A stretch of DNA of 6,234 nt from contig CAZSSQ010000141.1 in the NCBI GenBank assembly GCA_964609465.1, positions 1 to 6,234 of the forward strand, in the 5' to 3' direction. Below the pieces are notes generated by a model, which made no database searches, had not been told where the DNA came from, and worked only from the letters and a program-made list of their open reading frames with translations. The position numbers were made by a program, and so were the translations under genes. Position 1 is the first letter of the stretch. Each line of letters opens with the position of its first letter. The DNA comes from CAVSBT01 sp964609465 (lineage in GTDB: Bacteria; Chloroflexota; Dehalococcoidia; DSTF01; JALHUB01). Shown here piece by piece: positions 5,873-6,234 of this stretch.

Positions 5873-6234
5873 ATGAAAGCATCGCGCCTTGTCCTGGCGC
5901 TGCTGGCGGCGTTGGCTCTGGCTACGGCCTGCGGCGGAGGGCCCGCCGCGGGCAAGATCGCGTTCGTGTCCAACCGCGACGGCAACCATGAGATCTACGT
6001 CATAGACGCCGACGGCTCCGGACTAGAGCGCCTCACCGACAACTCCGGCTTGGATAGCAGCCCCGCCTGGGCGCCGGACGGCTCCCGCGTCGCCTTCTGG
6101 TCCGATCGCGGTGACAACGTTGACATCTACGTGACGGACGCTGACGGCTTCAGCCAGCAACGCCTCACCAGCAACCCAGCTGATGACTTCGGCCCTGCCT
6201 GGTCACCCGACGGCAGCCGCATCGCCTTCATGTC
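5873..6234 (+). CDS. Lipoprotein with TolB/PD40-like beta-propeller repeats, 3'-truncated by the window edge
   Basis: Only the first 120 codons are inside the window and the frame is still open at the edge. Residues 1-19 form a signal peptide: K2 and R5, a Leu/Ala-rich core, then LATAC with C20 as the likely lipidated cysteine, so the protein is probably exported and membrane anchored. From about residue 27 there are two consecutive 44-residue repeats, KIAFVSNRDG..PDGS and RVAFWSDRGD..PDGS, and a third begins RIAFM. Each carries the xIAFxSxRxG, EIYVxDADG, RLTxN and PAWxPDGS elements of PD40/TolB-like propeller blades. Such proteins bind ligands or partner proteins; the true substrate cannot be told from this fragment. 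The spacing suggests cotranscription with aroC, but the function is unrelated to the shikimate pathway as far as I can see. It is not TolB itself in any demonstrable way. Confidence 0.9.
   Translation, partial: MKASRLVLALLAALALATACGGGPAAGKIAFVSNRDGNHEIYVIDADGSGLERLTDNSGLDSSPAWAPDGSRVAFWSDRGDNVDIYVTDADGFSQQRLTSNPADDFGPAWSPDGSRIAFM

Overview
The window is a compact, GC-rich bacterial chromosomal segment. All six genes lie on the + strand: alaS (5' end missing), ruvX, mltG, aroE, aroC, and the start of a lipoprotein gene that runs off the right edge. From ruvX onward, genes overlap by one base or are 10 to 17 bases apart, so the block looks like one transcription unit. The alaS-ruvX-mltG order recalls Gram-positive-type genomes. 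The long, Gram-positive/thermophile-type chorismate synthase and the strong G/C bias at third codon positions fit a high-GC Chloroflexota-like lineage (for example Dehalococcoidia). That placement is an inference; no taxonomic marker gene is present.

Layout: 1-2132 encodes the C-terminal two thirds of alanyl-tRNA synthetase. Its segment at about 105-560 is about 85 residues longer than expected, diverged, and lower in GC than the rest. The last 25 or so codons of alaS and the 98-base gap to ruvX are built from short palindromic repeats of the TTCGACAGGCTCA type. Bases 2231-2737 encode RuvX with an extra arginine-rich loop. Bases 2737-3807 encode MltG, 3818-4669 shikimate dehydrogenase, 4687-5856 chorismate synthase, and 5873-6234 the N-terminus of a lipoprotein with TolB/PD40-like beta-propeller repeats.

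Functionally this is housekeeping: tRNA charging, a RuvC-fold nuclease linked to rRNA processing, termination of peptidoglycan glycan strands, and two steps of the shikimate pathway, followed by an exported propeller protein. I see no mobile gene, CRISPR array, tRNA, rRNA or defence system. The points most worth a second look are the enlarged alaS region, the repeat invasion at the alaS/ruvX junction, the enlarged RuvX loop, and an AroE cofactor motif that suggests NAD(H) rather than NADP(H).
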